A DNA stretch of 64,000 nucleotides from Lasioglossum baleicum (Eukaryota > Arthropoda > Insecta > Hymenoptera > Halictidae): NCBI RefSeq assembly GCF_051020765.1, contig NW_027469359.1, forward strand, positions 62,001-126,000. The letters run 5' to 3'. The notes beneath the pieces are model-generated. The model worked only from the letters and a program-made list of their open reading frames with translations, had not been told where the DNA came from and did no database searches. Below, one piece after another: positions 9,976-23,300 of the stretch. How positions within the stretch are numbered: position 1 is the first letter of the stretch; the number at the start of each line of letters is the position of its first letter. Position numbers and translations under genes: made by a program.

Positions 9976-12900
9976 GTGCGAGGTTTTGTGGGATGCGTAT
10001 GCGCAGGTTTTGTGGGATGCGCATGCGCCGGTTTTGTGGGATGCGCATGCGCAGGTTTTTTGGGATGCGCATGGCTAGTCGAGCAAAAACACGTGCGAGA
10101 GGATGCATCCCGCAGGCTAGTCGAGCAAAAACACGTGCGAGAGGATGCATCCCGCAGGCTAGTCGAGTAAAAACACGTGCGAGAGGATGCATCCCGCAGG
10201 CTAGTCGAGTAAAAACACGTGCGAGAGGATGCATCCCGCCGGCTAGTCGAGTAAAGACACGTGCGAGGTTTTGTGGGATGCGCATGCGCCGGTTTTGTGG
10301 GATGCGCATGCGCAGGTTTTTTGGGATGCGCATGCGCAGGTTTTTTGGGATGCGCATGGCTAGTCGAGCAAAAACACGTGCGAGAGGATGCATCCCGCAG
10401 GCTAGTCGAGCAAAAACACGTGCGAGAGGATGCTTCCCGCAGGCTAGTCGAGTAAAAACACGTGCGAGAGGATGCATCCCGCAGGCTAGTCCAGTAAAAA
10501 CACGTGCGAGAGGATGCATCCCGCAGGCTAGTCGAGTAAAAACACGTGCGAGGTTTTGTGGGATGCGCATGCGCAGGTTTTTTGGGATGCGCATGCGCAA
10601 ATTTTTTGGGATGCGCATGGCTAGTCGAGCAAAAACACGTGCGAGAGGATGCATCCCGCAGGCTAGTCGAGTAAAAACACGTGCGAGAGGATGCTTCCCG
10701 CAGGCTAGTCGAGTAAAAACACGTGCGAGGTTTTGTGGGATGCGTATGCGCAGGTTTTGTGGGATGCGCATGCGCAGGTTTTGTGGGATGCGCATGCGCA
10801 GGTTTTTTGGGATGCGCATGCGCAGGTTTTTTGGGATGCGCATGGCTAGTCGAGCAAAAACACGTGCGAGAGGATGCATCCCGCAGGCTAGTCGAGCAAA
10901 AACACGTGCGAGAGGATGCATCCCGCAGGCTAGTCGAGTAAAAACACGTGCGAGAGGATGCATCCCGCAGGCTAGTCGAGTAAAAACACGTGCGAGAGGA
11001 TGCTTCCCGCAGGCTAGTCGAGTAAAAACACGTGCGAGAGGGTGCATCCCGCAGGCTAGTCGAGTAAAAACACGTGCGAGAGGATGCATCCCGCAGGCTA
11101 GTCGAGTAAAAACACGTGCGAGAGGATGCATCCCGCAGGCTAGTCCAGTAAAAACACGTGCGAGAGGATGCATCCCGCAGGCTAGTCGAGTAAAAACACG
11201 TGCGAGGTTATGTGGGATGCGCATGCGCAGGTTTTGTGGGATGCTCATGCGCAGGTTTTTTGGGATGCGCATGCGCAGGTTTTTTGGGATGCGCATGGCT
11301 AGTCGAGCAAAAACACGTGCGAGAGGATGCATCCCGCAGGCTAGTCCAGTAAAAACACGTGCGAGAGGATGCATCCCGCCGGCTAGTCGAGTAAAAACAC
11401 GTGCGAGGTTTTGTGGGATGCGTATGCGCAGGTTTTGTGGGATGCGCATGCGCCGGTTTTGTGGGATGCGCATGCGCAGGTTTTTTGGGATGCGCATGCG
11501 CAGGTTTTTTGGGATGCGCATGGCTAGTCGAGCAAAAACACGTGCGAGAGGATGCATCCCGCAGGCTAGTCGAGCAAAAACACGTGCGAGAGGATGCTTC
11601 CCGCAGGCTAGTCGAGTAAAAACACGTGCGAGAGGATGCATCCCGCAGGCTAGTCGAGTAAAAACACGTGCGAGAGGATGCATCCCGCAGGCTAGTCGAG
11701 TAAAAACACGTGCGAGAGGATGCATCCCGCCGGCTAGTCGAGTAAAAACACGTGCGAGGTTTTGTGGGATGCGTATGCGCAGGTTTTGTGGGATGCGCAT
11801 GCGCAGGTTTTGTGGGATGCGCAGGCGCAGGTTTTTTGGGATGCGCATGCGCAGGTTTTTTGGGATGCGCATGGCTGGTCGAGCAAAAACACGTGCGAGA
11901 GGATGCATCCCGCAGGCTAGTCGAGCAAAAACACGTGCGAGAGGATGCATCCCGCAGGCTAGTCGAGTAAAAACACGTGCGAGAGGATGCATCCCGCAGG
12001 CTAGTCGAGTAAAAACACGTGCGAGAGGATGCTTCCCGTAGGCTAGTCGAGTAAAAACACGTGCGAGGGGGTGCATCCCGCAGGCTAGTCGAGTAAAAAC
12101 ACGTGCGAGAGGATGCATCCCGCCGGCTAGTCGAGTAAAAACACGTGCGAGGTTTTGTGGGATGCGTATGCGCAGGTTTTGTGGGATGCGCATGCGCAGG
12201 TTTTTTGGGATGCGCATGCGCAGGTTTTTTGGGATGCGCATGGCTAGTCGAGCAAAAACACGTGCGAGAGGATGCTTCCCGCAGGCTAGTCGAGTAAAAA
12301 CACGTGCGAGAGGGTGCATCCCGCAGGCTAGTCGAGTAAAAACACGTGCGAGAGGATGCATCCCGCAGGCTAGTCCAGTAAAAACACGTGCGAGAGGATG
12401 CATCCCGCCGGCTAGTCGAGTAAAAACACGTGCGAGGTTTTGTGGGATGCGTATGCGCAGGTTTTGTGGGATGCGCATGCGCAGGTTTTTTGGGATGCGC
12501 ATGCGCAGGTTTTTTGGGATGCGCATGGCTAGTCGAGCAAAAACACGTGCGAGAGGATGCATCCCGCAGGCTAGTCCAGTAAAAACACGTGCGAGAGGAT
12601 GCATCCCGCCGGCTAGTCGAGTAAAAACACGTGCGAGGTTTTGTGGGATGCGCATGCGCCGGTTTTGTGGGATGCGCATGCGCAGGTTTTTTGGGATGCG
12701 CATGCGCAGGTTTTTTGGGATGCGCATGGCTAGTCGAGCAAAAACACGTGCGAGAGGATGCATCCCGCAGGCTAGTCGAGCAAAAACACGTGCGAGAGGA
12801 TGCATCCCGCAGGCTAGTCGAGTAAAAACACGTGCGAGAGGACGCATCCCGCCGGCTAGTCGAGTAAAAACACGTGCGAGGTTTTGTGGGATGCGTATGC

Positions 12901-15324
12901 GCAGGTTTTGTGGGATGCGCATGCGCCGGTTTTGTGGGATGCGCATGCGCAGGTTTTTTGGGATGCGCATGGCTAGTCGAGCAAAAACACGTGCGAGAGG
13001 ATGCTTCCCGCAGGCTAGTCGAGTAAAAACACGTGCGAGAGGATGCTTCCCGCAGGCTAGTCGAGTAAAAACACGTGCGAGAGGGTGCATCCCGCAGGCT
13101 AGTCGAGCAAAAACACGTGCGAGAGGATGCATCCCGCAGGCTAGTCGAGTAAAAACACGTGCGAGAGGATGCTTCCCGCAGGCTAGTCGAGTAAAAACAC
13201 GTGCGAGGTTTTGTGGGATGCGTATGCGCAGGTTTTGTGGGATGCGCATGCGCAGGTTTTTTGGGATGCGCATGCGCAGGTTTTTTGGGATGCGCATGGC
13301 TAGTCGAGCAAAAACACGTGCGAGAGGATGCATCCCGCAGGCTAGTCGAGCAAAAACACGTGCGAGAGGATGCATCCCGCAGGCTAGTCGAGTAAAAACA
13401 CGTGCGAGAGGATGCATCCCGCAGGCTAGTCGAGTAAAAACTCGTGCGAGAGGATGCTTCCCGCAGGCTAGTCGAGTAAAAACACGTGCGAGAGGGTGCA
13501 TCCCGCAGGCTAGTCGAGTAAAAACACGTGCGAGGTTTTGTGGGATGCGTATGCGCAGGTTTTGTGGGATGCGCATGCGCAGGTTTTGTGGGATGCGCAT
13601 GGCTAGTCGAGCAAAAACACGTGCGAGAGGATGCATCCCGCAGGCTAGTCCAGTAAAAACACGTGCGAGAGGATGCATCCCGCCGGCTAGTCGAGTAAAA
13701 ACACGTGCGAGGTTTTGTGGGATGCGTATGCGCAGGTTTTGTGGGATGCGCATGCGCCGGTTTTGTGGGATGCGCATGGCTAGTCTAGCAAAAACACGTG
13801 CGAGAGGATGCATCCCGCACGCTAGTCGAGCAAAAACACGTGCGAGAGGATGCTTCCCGCAGGCTAGTCGAGTAAAAACACGTGCGAGAGGATGCTTCCC
13901 GCAGGCTAGTCGAGTAAAAACACGTGCGAGAGGGTGCATCCCGCAGGCTAGTCGAGTAAAAACACGTGCGAGGTTTTGTGGGATGCGTATGCGCAGGTTT
14001 TGTGGGATGCGCATGCGCAGGTTTTGTGGGATGCGCATGGCTAGTCGAGCAAAAACACGTGCGAGAGGATGCATCCCGCAGGCTAGTCCAGTAAAAACAC
14101 GTGCGAGAGGATGCATCCCGCAGGCTAGTCGAGTAAAAACACGTGCGAGAGGATGCATCCCGCAGGCTAGTCGAGTAAAAACACGTGCGAGAGGATGCTT
14201 CCCGCAGGCTAGTCGAGTAAAAACACGTGCGAGAGGGTGCATCCCGCAGGCTAGTCGAGTAAAAACACGTGCGAGGTTTTGTGGGATGCGTATGCGCAGG
14301 TTTTGTGGGATGCGCATGCGCAGGTTTTGTGGGATGCGCATGGCTAGTCGAGCAAAAACACGTGCGAGAGGATGCATCCCGCAGGCTAGTCGAGTAAAAA
14401 CACGTGCAAGAGGATGCATCCCGCAGGCTAGTCGAGTAAAAACACGTGCGAGAGGATGCATCCCGCAGGCTAGTCGAGTAAAAACACGTGCGAGAGGATG
14501 CTTCCCGCAGGCTAGTCGAGTAAAAACACGTGCGAGAGGGTGCTTCCCGCAGGCTAGTCGAGTAAAAACACGTGCGAGAGGGTGCATCCCGCAGGCTAGT
14601 CGAGTAAAATCACGTGCGAAAGCTTGCATCCCGCAGGCTAGTCGAGTAAAAACACGTGCGAGAGGATGCATCCCGCCGGCTAGTCGAGTAAAAACACGTG
14701 CGAGGTTTTGTGGGATGCGTATGCGCAGGTTTTGTGGGATGCGCATGCGCCGGTTTTGTGGGATGCGCATGCGCAGGTTTTTTGGGATGCGCATGGCTAG
14801 TCGAGCAAAAACACGTGCGAGAGGATGCATCCCGCAGGCTAGTCCAGTAAAAACACGTGCGAGAGGATGCATCCCGCCGGCTAGTCGAGTAAAAACACGT
14901 GCGAGGTTTTGTGGGATGCGTATGCGCAGGTTTTGTGGGATGCGCATGCGCCGGTTTTGTGGGATGCGCATGCGCAGGTTTTTTGGGATGCGCATGCGCA
15001 GATTTTTTGGGATGCGCATGGCTAGTCGAGCAAAAACACGTGCGAGAGGATGCATCCCGCAGGCTAGTCGAGTAAAAACACGTGCGAGAGGATGCATCCC
15101 GCAGGCTAGTCGAGTAAAAACACGTGCGAGGTTTTGTGGGATGCGTATGCGCAGGTTTTGTGGGATGCGCATGCGCAGGTTTTGTGGGATGCGCAGGCGC
15201 AGGTTTTTTGGGATGCGCATGGCTAGTCGAGCAAAAACACGTGCGAGAGGATGCATCCCGCAGGCTAGTCCAGTAAAAACACGTGCGAGAGGATGCATCC
15301 CGCCGGCTAGTCGAGTAAAAACAC
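9976..15324 (+). repeat. 5.3-kb higher-order repeat, copy 1
   Basis: First of three consecutive copies, 5,349 bp long. Diagnostic features in order are: a GTAAAGACAC unit near 10,253, unique to this copy; a B unit with CAAATTTTTTGGG near 10,598; GAGGTTATGTGG near 11,207; GGATGCTCATGC near 11,240; GCATGGCTGGTCG near 11,875; CCCGTAGG near 12,036; GCGAGGGGGTGC near 12,063; AAAACTCGTGCG at 13,439; GTCTAGC near 13,779; CCCGCACGC at 13,815; and AAGCTT at 14,620-14,625. B-block order and spacing match copies 2 and 3. It is 335 bp longer than copy 2 because it keeps a 285-bp segment near 12.3-12.6 kb and extra 24-bp B units. Confidence 0.87.
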
Positions 15325-18300
15325 GTGCGAGGTTTTGTGGGATGCGTATGCGCAGGTTTTGTGGGATGCGCATGCGCCGGTTTTGTGGGATGCGCATGCG
15401 CAGGTTTTTTGGGATGCGCATGGCTAGTCGAGCAAAAACACGTGCGAGAGGATGCATCCCGCAGGCTAGTCGAGCAAAAACACGTGCGAGAGGATGCATC
15501 CCGCAGGCTAGTCGAGTAAAAACACGTGCGAGAGGATGCATCCCGCAGGCTAGTCGAGTAAAAACACGTGCGAGAGGATGCATCCCGCCGGCTAGTCGAG
15601 TAAAAACACGTGCGAGGTTTTGTGGGATGCGCATGCGCCGGTTTTTGGGATGCGCATGCGCAGGTTTTTTGGGATGCGCATGCGCAGGTTTTTTGGGATG
15701 CGCATGGCTAGTCGAGCAAAAACACGTGCGAGAGGATGCATCCCGCAGGCTAGTCGAGCAAAAACACGTGCGAGAGGATGCTTCCCGCAGGCTAGTCGAG
15801 TAAAAACACGTGCGAGAGGATGCATCCCGCAGGCTAGTCCAGTAAAAACACGTGCGAGAGGATGCATCCCGCAGGCTAGTCGAGTAAAAACACGTGCGAG
15901 GTTTTGTGGGATGCGCATGCGCAAATTTTTTGGGATGCGCATGGCTAGTCGAGCAAAAACACGTGCGAGAGGATGCATCCCGCAGGCTAGTCGAGTAAAA
16001 ACACGTGCGAGAGGATGCTTCCCGCAGGCTAGTCGAGTAAAAACACGTGCGAGGTTTTGTGGGATGCGTATGCGCAGGTTTTGTGGGATGCGCATGCGCA
16101 GGTTTTGTGGGATGCGCATGCGCAGGTTTTTTGGGATGCGCATGCGCAGGTTTTTTGGGATGCGCATGGCTAGTCGAGCAAAAACACGTGCGAGAGGATG
16201 CATCCCGCAGGCTAGTCGAGCAAAAACACGTGCGAGAGGATGCATCCCGCAGGCTAGTCGAGTAAAAACACGTGCGAGAGGATGCATCCCGCAGGCTAGT
16301 CGAGTAAAAACACGTGCGAGAGGATGCTTCCCGCAGGCTAGTCGAGTAAAAACACGTGCGAGAGGGTGCATCCCGCAGGCTAGTCGAGTAAAAACACGTG
16401 CGAGAGGATGCATCCCGCAGGCTAGCCGAGTAAAAACACGTGCGAGAGGATGCATCCCGCAGGCTAGTCCAGTAAAAACACGTGCGAGAGGATGCATCCC
16501 GCAGGCTATAGTCGAGTAAAAACACGTGCGAGGTTATGTGGGATGCGCATGCGCAGGTTTTGTGGATGCTCATGCGCAGGTTTTTTGGGATGCGCATGCG
16601 CAGGTTTTTTGGGATGCGCATGGCTAGTCGAGCAAAAACACGTGCGAGAGGATGCATCCCGCAGGCTAGTCCAGTAAAAACACGTGCGAGAGGATGCATC
16701 CCGCCGGCTAGTCGAGTAAAAACACGTGCGAGGTTTTGTGGGATGCGTATGCGCAGGTTTTGTGGGATGCGCATGCGCCGGTTTTGTGGGATGCGCATGC
16801 GCAGGTTTTTGGGATGCGCATGCGCAGGTTTTTTGGGATGCGCATGGCTAGTCGAGCAAAACACGTGCGAGAGGATGCATCCCGCAGGCTAGTCGAGCAA
16901 AAACACGTGCGAGAGGATGCTTCCCGCAGGCTAGTCGAGTAAAAACACGTGCGAGAGGATTCATCCCGCAGGCTAGTCGAGTAAAAACACGTGCGAGAGG
17001 ATGCATCCCGCAGGCTAGTCGAGTAAAAACACGTGCGAGAGGATGCATCCCGCCGGCTAGTCGAGTAAAAACACGTGCGAGGTTTTGTGGGATGCGTATG
17101 CGCAGGTTTTGTGGGATGCGCATGCGCAGGTTTTGTGGGATGCGCAGGCGCAGGTTTTTTGGGATGCGCATGCGCAGGTTTTTTGGGATGCGCATGGCTG
17201 GTCGAGCAAAAACACGTGCGAGAGGATGCATCCCGCAGGCTAGTCGAGCAAAAACACGTGCGAGAGGATGCATCCCGCAGGCTAGTCGAGTAAAAACACG
17301 TGCGAGAGGATGCATCCCGCAGGCTAGTCGAGTAAAAACACGTGCGAGAGGATGCTTCCCGTAGGCTAGTCGAGTAAAAACACGTGCGAGGGGGTGCATC
17401 CCGCAGGCTAGTCGAGTAAAAACACGTGCGAGAGGATGCATCCCGCCGGCTAGTCGAGTAAAAACACGTGCGAGGTTTTGTGGGATGCGTATGCGCAGGT
17501 TTTGTGGGATGCGCATGCGCAGGTTTTTTGGGATGCGCATGCGCAGGTTTTTTGGGATGCGCATGGCTAGTCGAGCAAAAACACGTGCGAGAGGATGCAT
17601 CCCGCAGGCTAGTCCAGTAAAAACACGTGCGAGAGGATGCATCCCGCCGGCTAGTCGAGTAAAAACACGTGCGAGGTTTTGTGGGATGCGCATGCGCCGG
17701 TTTTGTGGGATGCGCATGCGCAGGTTTTTTGGGATGCGCATGGCTAGTCGAGCAAAAACACGTGCGAGAGGATGCATCCCGCAGGCTAGTCGAGCAAAAA
17801 CACGTGCGAGAGGATGCATCCCGCAGGCTAGTCGAGTAAAAACACGTGCGAGAGGACGCATCCCGCCGGCTAGTCGAGTAAAAACACGTGCGAGGTTTTG
17901 TGGGATGCGTATGCGCAGGTTTTGTGGGATGCGCATGCGCCGGTTTTGTGGGATGCGCATGCGCAGGTTTTTTGGGATGCGCATGGCTAGTCGAGCAAAA
18001 ACACGTGCGAGAGGATGCTTCCCGCAGGCTAGTCGAGTAAAAACACGTGCGAGAGGATGCTTCCCGCAGGCTAGTCGAGTAAAAACACGTGCGAGAGGGT
18101 GCATCCCGCAGGCTAGTCGAGCAAAAACACGTGCGAGAGGATGCATCCCGCAGGCTAGTCGAGTAAAAACACGTGCGAGAGGATGCTTCCCGCAGGCTAG
18201 TCGAGTAAAAACACGTGCGAGGTTTTGTGGGATGCGTATGCGCAGGTTTTGTGGGATGCGCATGCGCAGGTTTTTTGGGATGCGCATGCGCAGGTTTTTT

Positions 18301-20338
18301 GGGATGCGCATGGCTAGTCGAGCAAAAACACGTGCGAGAGGATGCATCCCGCAGGCTAGTCGAGCAAAAACACGTGCGAGAGGATGCATCCCGCAGGCTA
18401 GTCGAGTAAAAACACGTGCGAGAGGATGCATCCCGCAGGCTAGTCGAGTAAAAACTCGTGCGAGAGGATGCTTCCCGCAGGCTAGTCGAGTAAAAACACG
18501 TGCGAGAGGGTGCATCCCGCAGGCTAGTCGAGTAAAAACACGTGCGAGGTTTTGTGGGATGCGTATGCGCAGGTTTTGTGGGATGCGCATGCGCAGGTTT
18601 TGTGGGATGCGCATGGCTAGTCGAGCAAAAACACGTGCGAGAGGATGCATCCCGCAGGCTAGTCCAGTAAAAACACGTGCGAGAGGATGCATCCCGCCGG
18701 CTAGTCGAGTAAAAACACGTGCGAGGTTTTGTGGGATGCGTATGCGCAGGTTTTGTGGGATGCGCATGCGCCGGTTTTGTGGGATGCGCATGGCTAGTCT
18801 AGCAAAAACACGTGCGAGAGGATGCATCCCGCACGCTAGTCGAGCAAAAACACGTGCGAGAGGATGCTTCCCGCAGGCTAGTCGAGTAAAAACACGTGCG
18901 AGAGGATGCTTCCCGCAGGCTAGTCGAGTAAAAACACGTGCGAGAGGGTGCATCCCGCAGGCTAGTCGAGTAAAAACACGTGCGAGGTTTTGTGGGATGC
19001 GTATGCGCAGGTTTTGTGGGATGCGCATGCGCAGGTTTTGTGGGATGCGCATGGCTAGTCGAGCAAAAACACGTGCGAGAGGATGCATCCCGCAGGCTAG
19101 TCCAGTAAAAACACGTGCGAGAGGATGCATCCCGCAGGCTAGTCGAGTAAAAACACGTGCGAGAGGATGCATCCCGCAGGCTAGTCGAGTAAAAACACGT
19201 GCGAGAGGATGCTTCCCGCAGGCTAGTCGAGTAAAAACACGTGCGAGAGGGTGCATCCCGCAGGCTAGTCGAGTAAAAACACGTGCGAGGTTTTGTGGGA
19301 TGCGTATGCGCAGGTTTTGTGGGATGCGCATGCGCAGGTTTTGTGGGATGCGCATGGCTAGTCGAGCAAAAACACGTGCGAGAGGATGCATCCCGCAGGC
19401 TAGTCGAGTAAAAACACGTGCAAGAGGATGCATCCCGCAGGCTAGTCGAGTAAAAACACGTGCGAGAGGATGCATCCCGCAGGCTAGTCGAGTAAAAACA
19501 CGTGCGAGAGGATGCTTCCCGCAGGCTAGTCGAGTAAAAACACGTGCGAGAGGGTGCTTCCCGCAGGCTAGTCGAGTAAAAACACGTGCGAGAGGGTGCA
19601 TCCCGCAGGCTAGTCGAGTAAAATCACGTGCGAAAGCTTGCATCCCGCAGGCTAGTCGAGTAAAAACACGTGCGAGAGGATGCATCCCGCCGGCTAGTCG
19701 AGTAAAAACACGTGCGAGGTTTTGTGGGATGCGTATGCGCAGGTTTTGTGGGATGCGCATGCGCCGGTTTTGTGGGATGCGCATGCGCAGGTTTTTTGGG
19801 ATGCGCATGGCTAGTCGAGCAAAAACACGTGCGAGAGGATGCATCCCGCAGGCTAGTCCAGTAAAAACACGTGCGAGAGGATGCATCCCGCCGGCTAGTC
19901 GAGTAAAAACACGTGCGAGGTTTTGTGGGATGCGTATGCGCAGGTTTTGTGGGATGCGCATGCGCCGGTTTTGTGGGATGCGCATGCGCAGGTTTTTTGG
20001 GATGCGCATGCGCAGATTTTTTGGGATGCGCATGGCTAGTCGAGCAAAAACACGTGCGAGAGGATGCATCCCGCAGGCTAGTCGAGTAAAAACACGTGCG
20101 AGAGGATGCATCCCGCAGGCTAGTCGAGTAAAAACACGTGCGAGGTTTTGTGGGATGCGTATGCGCAGGTTTTGTGGGATGCGCATGCGCAGGTTTTGTG
20201 GGATGCGCAGGCGCAGGTTTTTTGGGATGCGCATGGCTAGTCGAGCAAAAACACGTGCGAGAGGATGCATCCCGCAGGCTAGTCCAGTAAAAACACGTGC
20301 GAGAGGATGCATCCCGCCGGCTAGTCGAGTAAAAACAC
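15325..20338 (+). repeat. 5.0-kb higher-order repeat, copy 2 (shortened)
   Basis: Second copy, 5,014 bp, with the same order of markers as copy 1: CAAATTTTTTGGG near 15,922, GAGGTTATGTGG near 16,532, CCCGTAGG near 17,359, AAAACTCGTGCG near 18,455, CCCGCACGC near 18,830, AAGCTT at 19,634-19,639. It lacks a 285-bp segment plus one B unit near 17.6 kb, and one further B unit beside the CAAATT marker. The first 1.3 kb carries several one- or two-base indels that copies 1 and 3 mostly do not have, listed as a separate finding. Confidence 0.86.
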
Positions 20339-23300
20339 GTGCGAGGTTTTGTGGGATGCGTATGCGCAGGTTTTGTGGGATGCGCATGCGCCGGTTTTGT
20401 GGGATGCGCATGCGCAGGTTTTTTGGGATGCGCATGGCTAGTCGAGCAAAAACACGTGCGAGAGGATGCATCCCGCAGGCTAGTCGAGCAAAAACACGTG
20501 CGAGAGGATGCATCCCGCAGGCTAGTCGAGTAAAAACACGTGCGAGAGGATGCATCCCGCAGGCTAGTCGAGTAAAAACACGTGCGAGAGGATGCATCCC
20601 GCCGGCTAGTCGAGTAAAAACACGTGCGAGGTTTTGTGGGATGCGCATGCGCCGGTTTTTGGGATGCGCATGCGCAGGTTTTTTGGGATGCGCATGCGCA
20701 GGTTTTTTGGGATGCGCATGGCTAGTCGAGCAAAAACACGTGCGAGAGGATGCATCCCGCAGGCTAGTCGAGCAAAAACACGTGCGAGAGGATGCTTCCC
20801 GCAGGCTAGTCGAGTAAAAACACGTGCGAGAGGATGCATCCCGCAGGCTAGTCCAGTAAAAACACGTGCGAGAGGATGCATCCCGCAGGCTAGTCGAGTA
20901 AAAACACGTGCGAGGTTTTGTGGGATGCGCATGCGCAGGTTTTTTGGGATGCGCATGCGCAAATTTTTTGGGATGCGCATGGCTAGTCGAGCAAAAACAC
21001 GTGCGAGAGGATGCATCCCGCAGGCTAGTCGAGTAAAAACACGTGCGAGAGGATGCTTCCCGCAGGCTAGTCGAGTAAAAACACGTGCGAGGTTTTGTGG
21101 GATGCGTATGCGCAGGTTTTGTGGGATGCGCATGCGCAGGTTTTGTGGGATGCGCATGCGCAGGTTTTTTGGGATGCGCATGCGCAGGTTTTTTGGGATG
21201 CGCATGGCTAGTCGAGCAAAAACACGTGCGAGAGGATGCATCCCGCAGGCTAGTCGAGCAAAAACACGTGCGAGAGGATGCATCCCGCAGGCTAGTCGAG
21301 TAAAAACACGTGCGAGAGGATGCATCCCGCAGGCTAGTCGAGTAAAAACACGTGCGAGAGGATGCTTCCCGCAGGCTAGTCGAGTAAAAACACGTGCGAG
21401 AGGGTGCATCCCGCAGGCTAGTCGAGTAAAAACACGTGCGAGAGGATGCATCCCGCAGGCTAGCCGAGTAAAAACACGTGCGAGAGGATGCATCCCGCAG
21501 GCTAGTCCAGTAAAAACACGTGCGAGAGGATGCATCCCGCAGGCTAGTCGAGTAAAAACACGTGCGAGGTTATGTGGGATGCGCATGCGCAGGTTTTGTG
21601 GGATGCTCATGCGCAGGTTTTTTGGGATGCGCATGCGCAGGTTTTTTGGGATGCGCATGGCTAGTCGAGCAAAAACACGTGCGAGAGGATGCATCCCGCA
21701 GGCTAGTCCAGTAAAAACACGTGCGAGAGGATGCATCCCGCCGGCTAGTCGAGTAAAAACACGTGCGAGGTTTTGTGGGATGCGTATGCGCAGGTTTTGT
21801 GGGATGCGCATGCGCCGGTTTTGTGGGATGCGCATGCGCAGGTTTTTTGGGATGCGCATGCGCAGGTTTTTTGGGATGCGCATGGCTAGTCGAGCAAAAA
21901 CACGTGCGAGAGGATGCATCCCGCAGGCTAGTCGAGCAAAAACACGTGCGAGAGGATGCTTCCCGCAGGCTAGTCGAGTAAAAACACGTGCGAGAGGATG
22001 CATCCCGCAGGCTAGTCGAGTAAAAACACGTGCGAGAGGATGCATCCCGCAGGCTAGTCGAGTAAAAACACGTGCGAGAGGATGCATCCCGCCGGCTAGT
22101 CGAGTAAAAACACGTGCGAGGTTTTGTGGGATGCGTATGCGCAGGTTTTGTGGGATGCGCATGCGCAGGTTTTGTGGGATGCGCAGGCGCAGGTTTTTTG
22201 GGATGCGCATGCGCAGGTTTTTTGGGATGCGCATGGCTGGTCGAGCAAAAACACGTGCGAGAGGATGCATCCCGCAGGCTAGTCGAGCAAAAACACGTGC
22301 GAGAGGATGCATCCCGCAGGCTAGTCGAGTAAAAACACGTGCGAGAGGATGCATCCCGCAGGCTAGTCGAGTAAAAACACGTGCGAGAGGATGCTTCCCG
22401 TAGGCTAGTCGAGTAAAAACACGTGCGAGGGGGTGCATCCCGCAGGCTAGTCGAGTAAAAACACGTGCGAGAGGATGCATCCCGCCGGCTAGTCGAGTAA
22501 AAACACGTGCGAGGTTTTGTGGGATGCGTATGCGCAGGTTTTGTGGGATGCGCATGCGCAGGTTTTTTGGGATGCGCATGCGCAGGTTTTTTGGGATGCG
22601 CATGGCTAGTCGAGCAAAAACACGTGCGAGAGGATGCTTCCCGCAGGCTAGTCGAGTAAAAACACGTGCGAGAGGGTGCATCCCGCAGGCTAGTCGAGTA
22701 AAAACACGTGCGAGAGGATGCATCCCGCAGGCTAGTCCAGTAAAAACACGTGCGAGAGGATGCATCCCGCCGGCTAGTCGAGTAAAAACACGTGCGAGGT
22801 TTTGTGGGATGCGTATGCGCAGGTTTTGTGGGATGCGCATGCGCAGGTTTTTTGGGATGCGCATGCGCAGGTTTTTTGGGATGCGCATGGCTAGTCGAGC
22901 AAAAACACGTGCGAGAGGATGCATCCCGCAGGCTAGTCCAGTAAAAACACGTGCGAGAGGATGCATCCCGCCGGCTAGTCGAGTAAAAACACGTGCGAGG
23001 TTTTGTGGGATGCGCATGCGCCGGTTTTGTGGGATGCGCATGCGCAGGTTTTTTGGGATGCGCATGCGCAGGTTTTTTGGGATGCGCATGGCTAGTCGAG
23101 CAAAAACACGTGCGAGAGGATGCATCCCGCAGGCTAGTCGAGCAAAAACACGTGCGAGAGGATGCATCCCGCAGGCTAGTCGAGTAAAAACACGTGCGAG
23201 AGGACGCATCCCGCCGGCTAGTCGAGTAAAAACACGTGCGAGGTTTTGTGGGATGCGTATGCGCAGGTTTTGTGGGATGCGCATGCGCCGGTTTTGTGGG

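Noticed and set aside
5576..16864. 3,762-codon open frame on the - strand
   Set aside because: Two of the three minus-strand frames of unit A are stop-free, so long antisense frames overlap long sense frames everywhere. Endpoints coincide with small indels, and there is no conserved start, domain or composition of a real protein.
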